Of a stretch of 64,000 nt of DNA, positions 18,292-26,275 are shown one piece after another. The notes below the pieces were generated by a model. It ran no database searches and was not told the origin of the DNA. It saw only the letters and a list, made by a program, of their open reading frames with translations. Each line of letters opens with the position of its first letter. Position 1 is the first letter of the stretch. A program made the translations under genes and the position numbers. Origin of the DNA: Clostridia bacterium. Its GTDB lineage: Bacteria; Bacillota_A; Clostridia; Oscillospirales; CAG-272. Location of the stretch: positions 1 through 64,000 of the forward strand of contig JAFSUU010000019.1 of NCBI GenBank assembly GCA_017445115.1. Direction: 5' to 3'.

Positions 18292-18325
18292 GGGCAAATT
18301 TACTTATTCGGGAATTTTTTTGGAT

Positions 18326-19375
18326 ATGGATAAGATCTGCGGTATAATTTGCGAATTCAACCCCCTCCACGAGGGGCATATTTTCCTTATAAACGAGGCG
18401 AAAAAGATCGCGAAAAGCGTCGTCTGCGTTATGAGCGGGAACTTCGTTCAGCGCGGAGAGGCGGCGTTTGAAGACAAATATTCACGCGCAAAGTCCGCGC
18501 TCGGAGCCGGAGCCGACGCCGTGCTCGAACTTCCTTTTCCGTGGTGCGCTGCGCCCGCGGAATTTTTTGCGCGCGCCGGAGTCGCCGTCGCACACGCCGC
18601 GGGAGTCACCGACCTCGTCTTCGGCTCGGAATGCGGCGATACCGACACGCTCCTTCGCGCCGCAGAACTGTCTGATTCCGATGAGTTCAAAGCCCTTTGC
18701 GAAAAGCTTTATCAGGGCGGCGTCGGCTTTGCAGCGGCGAGATACGAGGCGGCGCGCCGCATTTTGCCCGATGCCGCCGAAGTCTTCAACTCTTCAAACG
18801 ATATGCTCGCCGCAGAGTATATCAGACAGTCAAAGAAACTCGGCATAAAATTTGATTTTCACGCGATTGAACGTATAGATTCACCATCTGCGACAGAGAT
18901 AAGAAAAGAGCTTTACGAGTCCGGAGAGTACGATCCTTCAAAAGAGTTTGAGAGAATAGAGAAGTCTTTTTTCAGACTTGGTATGATATCTCGAGACTCA
19001 TTTGATTCAGAGTCAGGTATTATAGCAAGACTTGAAAAATCCGCTGTTTTGAAAGGAAATTTTTTATCCGCCGCGTCGACAAAGAAGTATACCAACTCAA
19101 GACTTCGCCGAGCTGCTTTATTTGCTGTGACAGGAGTAAAAAAGGCTGACATTGATGCTTTGCCGGAATATACGGTCTTATTAGCAGCATTCAGATCCGG
19201 ACGCAAGATAGTTAAGGATATATCGGGTATCGAGACCGTTACAAAACCCGCCGACGCGAAGTGCCCGCAGTACGTCCTCGAGGAGTTCTCCGACAAATTG
19301 TACACACTTTGTATGGAGAGTGACCCCGGCGCTGACTATTTTATCAAAAAGTCGCCTTATATTATTGACAACTAA
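18326..19375 (+). CDS. tmcAL: tRNA(Met) cytidine acetate ligase
   Basis: TmcAL makes N4-acetylcytidine at the wobble position of elongator tRNA-Met from acetate and ATP. The 349-residue protein starts with the nucleotidyltransferase-like block GIICEFNPLHEGH (HxGH-type ATP site), then VVCVMSGNFVQRG, LPFPW and the VFGSECG block; later SSNDMLA is conserved in the family. Earlier names are YlbM or DUF795. ATG 18326 fits the promoter; the ORF start at 18227 lies upstream of the -35 box and is not real. The Shine-Dalgarno sequence is weak. Confidence 0.9.
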   Translation: MDKICGIICEFNPLHEGHIFLINEAKKIAKSVVCVMSGNFVQRGEAAFEDKYSRAKSALGAGADAVLELPFPWCAAPAEFFARAGVAVAHAAGVTDLVFGSECGDTDTLLRAAELSDSDEFKALCEKLYQGGVGFAAARYEAARRILPDAAEVFNSSNDMLAAEYIRQSKKLGIKFDFHAIERIDSPSATEIRKELYESGEYDPSKEFERIEKSFFRLGMISRDSFDSESGIIARLEKSAVLKGNFLSAASTKKYTNSRLRRAALFAVTGVKKADIDALPEYTVLLAAFRSGRKIVKDISGIETVTKPADAKCPQYVLEEFSDKLYTLCMESDPGADYFIKKSPYIIDN

Positions 19376-19393
19376 AACTAAATAAACTATAAT
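19365..19393 (+). promoter_or_regulatory. Consensus promoter of the seven-gene sugar operon
   Basis: TTGACA (19365-19370), a 17-bp spacer and TATAAT (19388-19393) match the vegetative consensus at all twelve positions. The -35 box lies within the last codons of tmcAL. A start near 19400 gives a short leader before the kinase. I see no obvious operator. Confidence 0.9.
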
Positions 19394-19425
19394 AATTAAA
19401 GTGCGATTCAGGAGGAATTATTCTT

Positions 19426-20724
19426 ATGTATCTCGGTATCGATCTCGGAACGACAGGGCTCAAATGCGTGATGTACGAGTCTGACGGCGCGCCGGTCGCG
19501 GAGTACAACGAGGAGTATCCTCTTATTTTTATTGACTCGTTCATTGAGCAGGACGCAAACCTCTGGTGGTCGAACGTTCAGACTGCGATAAGATGTCTCG
19601 TCGAAAAGACCGGAAGGCGCGACGTTGAAGCGCTCTCCGTCTCGTCGCAGAGCATCTCGTTCGTCCCCGTCGACCGCTCCGGCAACACTTTGTATAACTC
19701 AATAAACTGGCTCGATATGAGAGCTGCGTCCGAGTGCGAGCGCATAAGAGAGCGCTTCGGCGACGAAAAGGTATATTCCGTGACCGGAAAGCACGTCGAC
19801 CCCGCGTACTCTCTGCCGAAACTGATCTGGTTCAGAGAGAATTGCCCCGAGGTCTACGAAAAGACGTATAAGATCCTTTTCCCGCTCGATTTCCTCAATA
19901 TGAAGCTTACGGGCAAGTGCGTCACCGACTATACGATCGCCGGCGGCACTATGCTCTACGACATAAACAACCTCTGCTGGGACAGAGAACTGCTCGATTT
20001 CTCCGGTATCGACGAGGACAAGCTCCCCGAAGTTCGCGAGATGGGATACGACCTCGGCGAGATCCTTCCCGAAGTCGCCGACGAGCTCGGCATCGAAAGA
20101 AGTTGCCGCGTTTCGCTCGGCGGGCAGGACCAGAAGATCGCCGCCATCGGCGCGGGAATAGCGGACGGTGTGCTGACGATGTCGTTCGGCACTGCCTCGG
20201 CGATAGAAAAGCTCTCGAAGGAGCGCGCCGCGTCCGACGTGTCCCTCTTCAGATTCAACAACGACTATTACGTTTACGAGGGCGTTGCCGATACGACCGG
20301 CGCCGCGCTCAAATGGCTGTCTAAAACGATGGGCGGCGTTTCGTACCGCGAGTGCGACGCGCTCGCATCGGAGAGCTGCCCCGGCGCGAACGGCGTCAGA
20401 GCTTTCACCTCGTTCTCAAAGGGCGCCTCGTTCGAGGGCATCACGCTCTCCACGACGAGAGGCGACCTGATCTACGCGCTCTATGAAGGCACGTGCCGCG
20501 AGATCGCGGACAGACTTTTGAAAATGGGCGGCGGAGAGCGTATAAGAGTGTTCGGAGGCGGCTCGAAAAGCCGTATATGGTGCGAGATTCTCGCAAGGGT
20601 CACCGGATGCGCCATAGATATACTCGATACGCCGGAGACCGCGTCGCGCGGCGCGGCGATAGTCGCGTCGGGAGGGAAGATCACGCCCGCGCTCGTCGCC
20701 GAAACTATCAAGCCTGAAAACTGA
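19426..20724 (+). CDS. FGGY-family carbohydrate kinase
   Basis: This 432-residue sugar kinase has the actin-like ATPase fold of the xylulokinase/glycerol kinase group. Phosphate loop 1 is GIDLGTTGLKC at the N-terminus. The central GGQDQKIAAIGAGIADG contains the catalytic-base aspartate region (GxxD) and precedes MSFGTAS. The adenosine motif near the C-terminus is VFGGGSKSRIWCEILA. It is shorter than typical xylulokinase (about 490). Substrate unknown; it is first in an operon of isomerases and deacetylase, so it should phosphorylate a sugar, polyol or ketose made or taken up by that pathway. GGAGGA precedes ATG 19426. Confidence 0.88.
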   Translation: MYLGIDLGTTGLKCVMYESDGAPVAEYNEEYPLIFIDSFIEQDANLWWSNVQTAIRCLVEKTGRRDVEALSVSSQSISFVPVDRSGNTLYNSINWLDMRAASECERIRERFGDEKVYSVTGKHVDPAYSLPKLIWFRENCPEVYEKTYKILFPLDFLNMKLTGKCVTDYTIAGGTMLYDINNLCWDRELLDFSGIDEDKLPEVREMGYDLGEILPEVADELGIERSCRVSLGGQDQKIAAIGAGIADGVLTMSFGTASAIEKLSKERAASDVSLFRFNNDYYVYEGVADTTGAALKWLSKTMGGVSYRECDALASESCPGANGVRAFTSFSKGASFEGITLSTTRGDLIYALYEGTCREIADRLLKMGGGERIRVFGGGSKSRIWCEILARVTGCAIDILDTPETASRGAAIVASGGKITPALVAETIKPEN

Positions 20725-20757
20725 TATTTTTATAATTCATCCAAAAGGAGATAAAAT

Positions 20758-21690
20758 ATGTTCGAATTCAAAATGGCGGATTTCATCCCGTACAAGAACA
20801 AAGAAGTGATCGAAAGATGCCGCAATATCAAGAGAGAAGACATGGAAAAGTGCGACAATCCCAACTGCCGCATCCACATCGTTCCGAGCCCCGACCTCAT
20901 CTGGGTCGGCGATATGATCTCACGGATCACGAGATCCGACCTTCTCGACGAAAAGCTCGTTATGATCTTCCCGAATCCCTGCCCGATAGAATATCAGGCG
21001 GTCGCAGACACGTGCAACCTTCTGAACATCAGCTGCCGCAACGTCCACATCTTCACGATGGACGAGTGGGCTGACGATCAGGGCAACGTCGCTCCGATCA
21101 CTTATAAGTCCGGATTCGGCTATTCCTGCATGAAGTATTTCTACGGCAAGATCCGCGAGGATCTGCGTATGCCTCTCGAACAGATGCACTATTTCACGAC
21201 CGAGAACGTAAAGGATTACTCCAAGATGATCACCGAGTGCGGCAACGGCGGCGCCGACGTTTGCTACAGCGGTCCCGGTTGGGCAGGACACATCGCGTTT
21301 ATCGATCCCTGCACGCCCGAGTTCGCGTGCGACACTCTCGACGAGTTCATCAACATGGACGCGCGCATCGTAACTCTCAATCCGCTCACGATCTGCCAGA
21401 ACTCCCTCCACGGTGTATTCGGATGCTCCGGCGACCTCTCAAGCGTTCCACCGAGAGCGGCGACGATTGGTCCCGCTGACGTAAAGCGTTCGAGATCGAG
21501 ATTCGAAATGCAGGGCATCACCACTATGGGTTCATTCTCCTCATGGCAGAGAATGACGTCGCGTCTGTGCCTATACGGCGAGATCACGCCGCTGGTACCC
21601 ACGTCGATCCTCAGACTCTGGGATACCGATATCTACGTAAGCGAAGAGATCGCAAAGCCGATCGAGTGCCTCGAGACAGTCGGATATTGA
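20758..21690 (+). CDS. NagB-like sugar-phosphate isomerase/deaminase, atypical
   Basis: This 310-residue protein resembles glucosamine-6-phosphate deaminase (NagB). Visible matches are VIFTMDEWAD-type sequence (FTMDEW; NagB FNMDEY with the C2 base) near residue 101 and GWAGHIAF (NagB GNDGHIAF) near 178. The aspartate before GHIAF (Asp141 of E. coli NagB) is Ala here, and the following Glu is Asp, so activity may differ from deamination. An N-terminal extension of about 35 residues contains two cysteines (CDNPNC). Located between the kinase and the NagA-like gene (4-bp gap), it probably isomerises a phosphorylated amino sugar or related sugar. Confidence 0.75.
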   Translation: MFEFKMADFIPYKNKEVIERCRNIKREDMEKCDNPNCRIHIVPSPDLIWVGDMISRITRSDLLDEKLVMIFPNPCPIEYQAVADTCNLLNISCRNVHIFTMDEWADDQGNVAPITYKSGFGYSCMKYFYGKIREDLRMPLEQMHYFTTENVKDYSKMITECGNGGADVCYSGPGWAGHIAFIDPCTPEFACDTLDEFINMDARIVTLNPLTICQNSLHGVFGCSGDLSSVPPRAATIGPADVKRSRSRFEMQGITTMGSFSSWQRMTSRLCLYGEITPLVPTSILRLWDTDIYVSEEIAKPIECLETVGY

Positions 21691-21694
21691 TTCA

Positions 21695-22798
21695 ATGATT
21701 TTCAATAACAAACTTAAAACATACACGCTCACCGGCGCGGTCGTGCTTCGCGACCGCGTCGTGCCGCGCGGTGCGCTAGTCGTAAAAGACGGCGCGATCG
21801 TTTACGCGGGAGAGGCGGACGAGTCTCGCTATCTCGGAGAAGTCTTCGACTTCGGCGACGACTATATCGCGCCGGGCTTTGTCGACATCCACTGTCACGC
21901 AGGCGGCATCGTAGCCGTTCACGACGATCCGCGGCGCGCAAGCCGCTATCACCTTGAACACGGCACGACGTCGATGCTCTGTACGATATACCGCGGCTTC
22001 ACGACGGAACAGTACCTCGACTTTATCGCGAAGATAAAAGAGGCGTCCGGCGAGTGTAAAAATATAAAGGGCGTTCACCTCGAAGGTCCGTATCTCAACC
22101 CGCGCTACGGTGCGGAAGCGTCAGAGAGCGGCGACAGACCTGTAAAAGAGAACTATATGAAGCTCGCGTCGACCGGAATGATAAAGCAGTGGACGTCAGC
22201 ACCCGAAGTTTCCGGCGTGCTTGATTTCATTTCTGATATTTCCAAGCTCGGCATCGTGCCGGCTATCGGACATTCTTCGGCAGGACCGGAGGACGTCGCC
22301 GAGGCGCACCGCCGCGGAGCGAAGATCGTCACTCACCTTTTCGATGCGACCGGAAAATCGATCGAGCCGACAAGGTTCGACGGAACGATAGAAGTCTCGT
22401 TCAACGCCGCGGCTCTGCTTCAGGACGATATGTATTACGAGCTCATCTGCGACGAGCGCGAGATACACGTCAGAGGCGACCTTGTCCGTCTCGCGGCTAA
22501 GTGCGTCGGAGTCGACAGACTCATGGCTATCACCGACGCGTGCGAAGGAGAGAGCGACGAGACCGACGTCAACATCGTGAACGGCGAGCTTTACGGAAGC
22601 CTGCTCACGATGGACAAAGTCGCGCGTAACGTTCATGCGCTCGGATTCTCCGTGCCGGAGGTCTTCCGTATGACGTCAACGACGCCGTCCCGCGTCATCG
22701 GACTCGACAGAGTCGGAGAACTTTGCGAGGGATATTTTGCCGACGTTGTCGTCGTCGACCGCGATTTTGCGCTCAAAGAAGTCATCACTTCGTATTGA
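21695..22798 (+). CDS. nagA: N-acetylglucosamine-6-phosphate deacetylase-like amidohydrolase
   Basis: This 367-residue amidohydrolase is of the NagA family, which removes acetate from N-acetylhexosamine 6-phosphates. Metal and active-site blocks are visible in order: DIHCHAGG (about residue 68), HLEGPYLNPRYGA, AIGHSSAG, THLFDA and MAITDACEG (catalytic Asp). The usual THLFNAM is THLFDAT here. The gene starts 4 bp after the NagB-like stop, so expression is coupled. The substrate could be GlcNAc-6-P or another acylated amino-sugar phosphate; the atypical partner argues for caution. Confidence 0.85.
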   Translation: MIFNNKLKTYTLTGAVVLRDRVVPRGALVVKDGAIVYAGEADESRYLGEVFDFGDDYIAPGFVDIHCHAGGIVAVHDDPRRASRYHLEHGTTSMLCTIYRGFTTEQYLDFIAKIKEASGECKNIKGVHLEGPYLNPRYGAEASESGDRPVKENYMKLASTGMIKQWTSAPEVSGVLDFISDISKLGIVPAIGHSSAGPEDVAEAHRRGAKIVTHLFDATGKSIEPTRFDGTIEVSFNAAALLQDDMYYELICDEREIHVRGDLVRLAAKCVGVDRLMAITDACEGESDETDVNIVNGELYGSLLTMDKVARNVHALGFSVPEVFRMTSTTPSRVIGLDRVGELCEGYFADVVVVDRDFALKEVITSY

Positions 22799-22838
22799 TA
22801 AGACAAATTAATTTCATTTTTGAAAGAAGGAATATACA

Positions 22839-24128
22839 ATGTTAAAAGCCGGAGCAGCAATTACCGAGATACCCCCTTGGGAAGGGATAGAGATGGCGGG
22901 ATACCCCCACTGTCCGAGACCGAACGTGGGAGCACACGACCCGCTCTATGCGTCAGCCCTTTACCTCGACAACGGAGAGAAGAAAATAGTCTGGCTCACG
23001 CTCGACACACTCTATTTCGGTAAAGTCTACACAAAGCAGCTTCGCGATAAATTTCCGGAGTATTATATCAACGTCACTACCTCTCACACTCATTCCGGTC
23101 CCTGGGCGGCAACACCCGAAGCTTATGAGATAGAGGAAGGCGTCGCCTGCGATGAAAAGTATATCGCATTCCTTATGGAGAAGCTTGAAGCACTCGTCAA
23201 AGAGGCGGTAAAAGCTCCTTTTGAAGCGGAGATCGGCACTTACGTCGGTTACTGCGGCGCAGAACAGGGCGTCGGCGGCAACCGCCGCGATCCGAAAGGA
23301 CTCTCCGATCCGTCCGTCAACGTTATGGCGGTCCGTGATATGTCAGGTCAGATCCGCGTCGTGTTCCTCTGCTATGCGCTCCATCCCACGTATCTCCACG
23401 CCGAGAACCTTCTCGTCACCGCGGACTATCCGGGATATATAAGAGGATATCTCAAATACGCCTGCCCCGGCGCGATATTCATGTTCGCGCAGGGAACGTC
23501 CGGCAACCAGTCGTCCCGTTATTTCAGAACAGGTCAGAACTTCGAGGAAGCGTGCCGCGTAGGAACTACGCTCGGCGTAGAAGTCTTCCGCTGCCTCGAA
23601 AAGATGAAATACTCACGCGACGTCGACATCAAATGGGCGACGGCAGAGATCGAACTTCCGATGAGACAGTACCCGCCGGTCGAGGTTTCAAAGCGCGAGA
23701 TGGACGAAGCCCGCCGAATCTTCCATGAGATGGACGACTCCGACTACATAAAGAAGCGCAACGCAGAGCTCACGATGTTCGGTACCGAGAGCAACTACGC
23801 AAACTCTAAGTATATCGCAGAGCACGGCTCGCTGAACAACGCAGAGCTTCCGCTCGAATGCGGCGTTGTCACGATCGGCGACACGATCCTCTTCTTTATG
23901 CAGGGAGAGATCTTCGTCGAATACGGTATCAGAATGAAGAAGCTCGCCGAGTCGAAAGGCAAGAAGGGCTTCCTCATCGAAGTCACGAACGGCGCGACAC
24001 CCGGATATTTCTACACTCCCGAATCTCTCGCCGAGGGCGGATACGAGGTCGGAAACTCCTCGTTCGCTCCCGAGTGCGGCGACATCATCACTGCAAAACT
24101 TGCAGAGCTTCTCGATGAGGTGAAGTGA
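22839..24128 (+). CDS. Neutral ceramidase-like amidohydrolase, cytoplasmic
   Basis: This 429-residue protein fits the N-terminal domain of neutral/alkaline non-lysosomal ceramidase. It opens with KAGAAITEIPPWEGIEMAGY (family ITP.G..MAGY start), then TTSHTHSGPW (first zinc His), YALHPTYL (second zinc His), FAQGTSGNQS (region of the catalytic Ser), GEIFVEYG (zinc Glu) and GATPGYFYTPES...GGYEV (Tyr ligand region). It lacks a signal peptide and the C-terminal immunoglobulin-like domain of true ceramidases, so it is probably a cytoplasmic amidase acting on a small N-acyl or N-carbamoyl substrate. A GAAGGA site precedes ATG 22839. Confidence 0.8.
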   Translation: MLKAGAAITEIPPWEGIEMAGYPHCPRPNVGAHDPLYASALYLDNGEKKIVWLTLDTLYFGKVYTKQLRDKFPEYYINVTTSHTHSGPWAATPEAYEIEEGVACDEKYIAFLMEKLEALVKEAVKAPFEAEIGTYVGYCGAEQGVGGNRRDPKGLSDPSVNVMAVRDMSGQIRVVFLCYALHPTYLHAENLLVTADYPGYIRGYLKYACPGAIFMFAQGTSGNQSSRYFRTGQNFEEACRVGTTLGVEVFRCLEKMKYSRDVDIKWATAEIELPMRQYPPVEVSKREMDEARRIFHEMDDSDYIKKRNAELTMFGTESNYANSKYIAEHGSLNNAELPLECGVVTIGDTILFFMQGEIFVEYGIRMKKLAESKGKKGFLIEVTNGATPGYFYTPESLAEGGYEVGNSSFAPECGDIITAKLAELLDEVK

Positions 24129-24829
24129 TGTATAAGGATTACAAAATTACCGAACCTTTCTTTGAGTTCGGACCGAAGTGCTATATGTACGGCGAACGCC
24201 TCGTCGAGATCGCAAAAGGCTTTGACCGCCTCTCCGAAAAGTACGGGATCGACGTCATCCTCGACATACCCGATACCGAGATCAGAAACGTCGCTAAAGC
24301 CGTAAAGCGCGTTCACGTGTATTCACAGCACATGGATTCTATCCCCGTCGGACGCGGTATGGGAAGAACACTTCCCGAAGCGCTTAAGGACGCAGGCGCC
24401 GTCGGTTGTATGCTGAACCACGCCGAACATAAGCTCACGCTCGATGAACTTGCCGCTGCTATAAAGCGAGCCGATGAGGTCGGACTTGCGACCATCGTAT
24501 GCGCCGACAGCATCGAAGAAGTCAAAGCCGTCGCAAAGCTCGCTCCGAACATACTCGTCGCCGAGCCGACTGAACTTATCGGTACCGGACGCCCCGCCGA
24601 CCGCGAATACGTCGACGAGGTCATAAAGGTCATCCGTGAGATCAACCCGGATATTCTGCCGTTCCCGTCTGCGGGTATTTCCTGCGGCAACGACTGCTAT
24701 AACATAATCAAAGCAGGTTCATCCGCGTCCGGCTGCTCCAGCGCCATCGCGAAGGCCGCCGACCCGCTCGCTCTCGCGGAAGAGATGATCTCCGCTGTCA
24801 GACGCGCGTGGGACGAGCTTCACGCATGA
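24128..24829 (+). CDS. Triosephosphate isomerase-like protein, archaeal type
   Basis: This 233-residue TIM-barrel protein resembles the short archaeal triosephosphate isomerases. The catalytic His region is GCMLNHAEHKLT and the catalytic Glu lies in EPTELIGTGRP; the phosphate-binding ends SAGISCGND and ASGCSSAIAKA (usually GVLLASGVVKA) are present. The N-terminal lysine region is FGPKCYMYG rather than NxKxY. It is most likely a pathway-specific ketose-phosphate isomerase, not the glycolytic enzyme; compare the TIM homologue of erythritol pathways. ATG 24128 overlaps the preceding stop and has GAGGTGA upstream, better than the GTG at 24125. Confidence 0.8.
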   Translation: MYKDYKITEPFFEFGPKCYMYGERLVEIAKGFDRLSEKYGIDVILDIPDTEIRNVAKAVKRVHVYSQHMDSIPVGRGMGRTLPEALKDAGAVGCMLNHAEHKLTLDELAAAIKRADEVGLATIVCADSIEEVKAVAKLAPNILVAEPTELIGTGRPADREYVDEVIKVIREINPDILPFPSAGISCGNDCYNIIKAGSSASGCSSAIAKAADPLALAEEMISAVRRAWDELHA

Positions 24830-24840
24830 GGGGTGATAAG

Positions 24841-25458
24841 ATGCTGAGTCAAGAAACTCTCTCTCACGTAAGAGAGGTCTATAAGATCGAGTCCGAGTGC
24901 GTGCGCGATATGGAAGGGCATTTCGACGCTGCGGCGTTCTCAAAGGCGGTCGAAATTCTAAAGCGCGCCCGCTGTATCGGCACATCGGGGTGCGGTCATT
25001 CCGGCATAATCTGCCGTCACCTTGCGCATCTTCTTTGCTGTATCGAGTTCTCCGCGAAGTTTATCGACCCTTCGGAGGCGATACACGGAGGAATGGGCTT
25101 TCTTCACGAGGGCGACGCGATAATCCTCGCGTCCCGCGGAGGAAAGACAAAGGAGCTTTTCCCGATAGCCGATATCTGCAAAAGCAAGGGCGTAAAAATA
25201 ATCACGGTCACGGAGAACGAGGATTCTCACCTCGCCGGGATCGCCGACGTCGTGCTGAAACAGTACGTAAACCGCGAGACCGATCCCTATAACGCGCAGG
25301 GAACGACTTCAACCACATCTCTCGCCGTTATTTTCCACACTCTTCAGACAGCCCTTATCTATGAGACGGGATATAAAAACGAGCAGTTTGCCGTGATCCA
25401 TCCCGGAGGCGCTGTCGGCGAGAGACTTAACGGTAAGAACGTAGCAGACGACAAATAA
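24841..25458 (+). CDS. SIS-domain sugar-phosphate isomerase, KpsF/GutQ type
   Basis: This 205-residue single SIS domain has the phosphosugar-binding loop GTSGCGHSGIICRHLAHLL, the block ILASRGGKTKEL, and the KpsF/GutQ C-terminal signature FAVIHPGGAVGERL. It lacks the two CBS domains of arabinose-5-phosphate isomerases, as in the short members of the family. It would interconvert an aldose and ketose phosphate. ATG 24841 (GAGGGGTGA upstream) is preferred over the ORF start at 24808, which lies inside the TIM-like gene. It follows that gene by 11 bp. Confidence 0.82.
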   Translation: MLSQETLSHVREVYKIESECVRDMEGHFDAAAFSKAVEILKRARCIGTSGCGHSGIICRHLAHLLCCIEFSAKFIDPSEAIHGGMGFLHEGDAIILASRGGKTKELFPIADICKSKGVKIITVTENEDSHLAGIADVVLKQYVNRETDPYNAQGTTSTTSLAVIFHTLQTALIYETGYKNEQFAVIHPGGAVGERLNGKNVADDK

Positions 25459-25488
25459 GATATTTTTATAATATAAGGAGATAAAACA

Positions 25489-26109
25489 ATGGAATTCAAA
25501 GTTTATCAGAAAGAAGTTGAACTTCAGTCGAGAGGCTGGAGACCGACGTTTCACGACGTTTCAAAAGAGATCATGGAGATCGTTGCGGCATCCGGCGTAA
25601 AGAACGGCACCGTCACTATGGCATCCCATCACACGACCTGCTCCGTAATGGTCCAGGAGTGCTCTCACGACCTCGACAAGTACGACCTCGAGTACCTCCA
25701 GCACGATCTTCTCAAGATCATGCAGAAGCTCATTCCCGACTACTCCGAGAATAACGAGTACGCTCATCCCGGTCCGATCCACACACAGTTCGGCAGATTC
25801 GTAAACGAACCCGGCGACTTCACGAGCCTTAACACAGACGCCCACCTCCGCAGCGTTTTCTTCGGAAGAAGCGAAACGATGACGATCAAGGACGGCAAGC
25901 TTGACGGCGGCGAATTCGCTCACATCTATTTCGTTGACTGGGACCAGGTCCGCGCAAGACACAGACAGCTCAACGTCACCGTTATGGGCACGACAGAGGA
26001 CGTCGGCGACCGCAAGTTCAATAACGGCGAAGTCATCAACACCCTCCGCAAGTACACGGACGAAGAAAAAGCCGAAGACGTTCACTACACGCTTCAGCAG
26101 AAGAGATAA
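25489..26109 (+). CDS. yjbQ: YjbQ/UPF0047 family protein
   Basis: This 206-residue protein is of the YjbQ family. The N-terminal strands are followed by GTVTMASHHTTCSVMVQE (conserved HHT-T and NE/QE metal-like site), then a His-containing loop YAHPGPIHTQF and the C-terminal TVMGTTED block. Family proteins have weak thiamine-phosphate-synthase activity in vitro, but their physiological role is unclear. It is somewhat longer than the usual 130-140 residues because of an insertion of about 50 residues (25690-25860 region). As the last gene of the sugar operon, with a terminator 17 bp after the stop, its role is probably metabolic. Confidence 0.8.
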   Translation: MEFKVYQKEVELQSRGWRPTFHDVSKEIMEIVAASGVKNGTVTMASHHTTCSVMVQECSHDLDKYDLEYLQHDLLKIMQKLIPDYSENNEYAHPGPIHTQFGRFVNEPGDFTSLNTDAHLRSVFFGRSETMTIKDGKLDGGEFAHIYFVDWDQVRARHRQLNVTVMGTTEDVGDRKFNNGEVINTLRKYTDEEKAEDVHYTLQQKR

Positions 26110-26125
26110 GTATAAATTACTGCGG

Positions 26126-26156
26126 CCCGGTCGTTCGACCGGGTCGTCTTTTGTTT
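26126..26156 (+). terminator. Terminator of the sugar operon
   Basis: An 8-bp GC stem (26126-26133 with 26136-26143) with a tiny loop is followed by TCGTCTTTTGTTTTT. It closes the seven-gene unit that begins at 19400. Confidence 0.85.
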
Positions 26157-26214
26157 TTATCGACGGAAATAATCTGTGCGATTTGTCCATATCGACGAAT
26201 TATCCCTAAAAAGG

Positions 26215-26243
26215 TTGACATTTGTTATCCTGCGTGATAAGAT
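26215..26243 (+). promoter_or_regulatory. Promoter of the BlaI/M56 operon
   Basis: TTGACA (26215-26220), a 17-bp spacer and TAAGAT (26238-26243). It is overlapped by inverted repeats likely to be BlaI operators, so the operon should be autorepressed. Confidence 0.85.
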
Positions 26244-26262
26244 CAAGATAACAGATGTTATC
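26225..26262. promoter_or_regulatory. Palindromic operators for the BlaI-type repressor
   Basis: A perfect palindrome GATAACA-GA-TGTTATC occupies 26247-26262, just after the -10 box. A shorter repeat, TTATC-6-GATAA (26225-26240), lies between the -35 and -10. The halves share TTATC/GATAA, as expected for two dimer sites of one repressor. Confidence 0.75.
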
Positions 26263-26275
26263 CTGAGGTGACGAA

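Noticed and set aside
18227..18325. 33-codon upstream extension of tmcAL
   Set aside because: It starts upstream of the -35 box of its own promoter, so it cannot be translated from that transcript.
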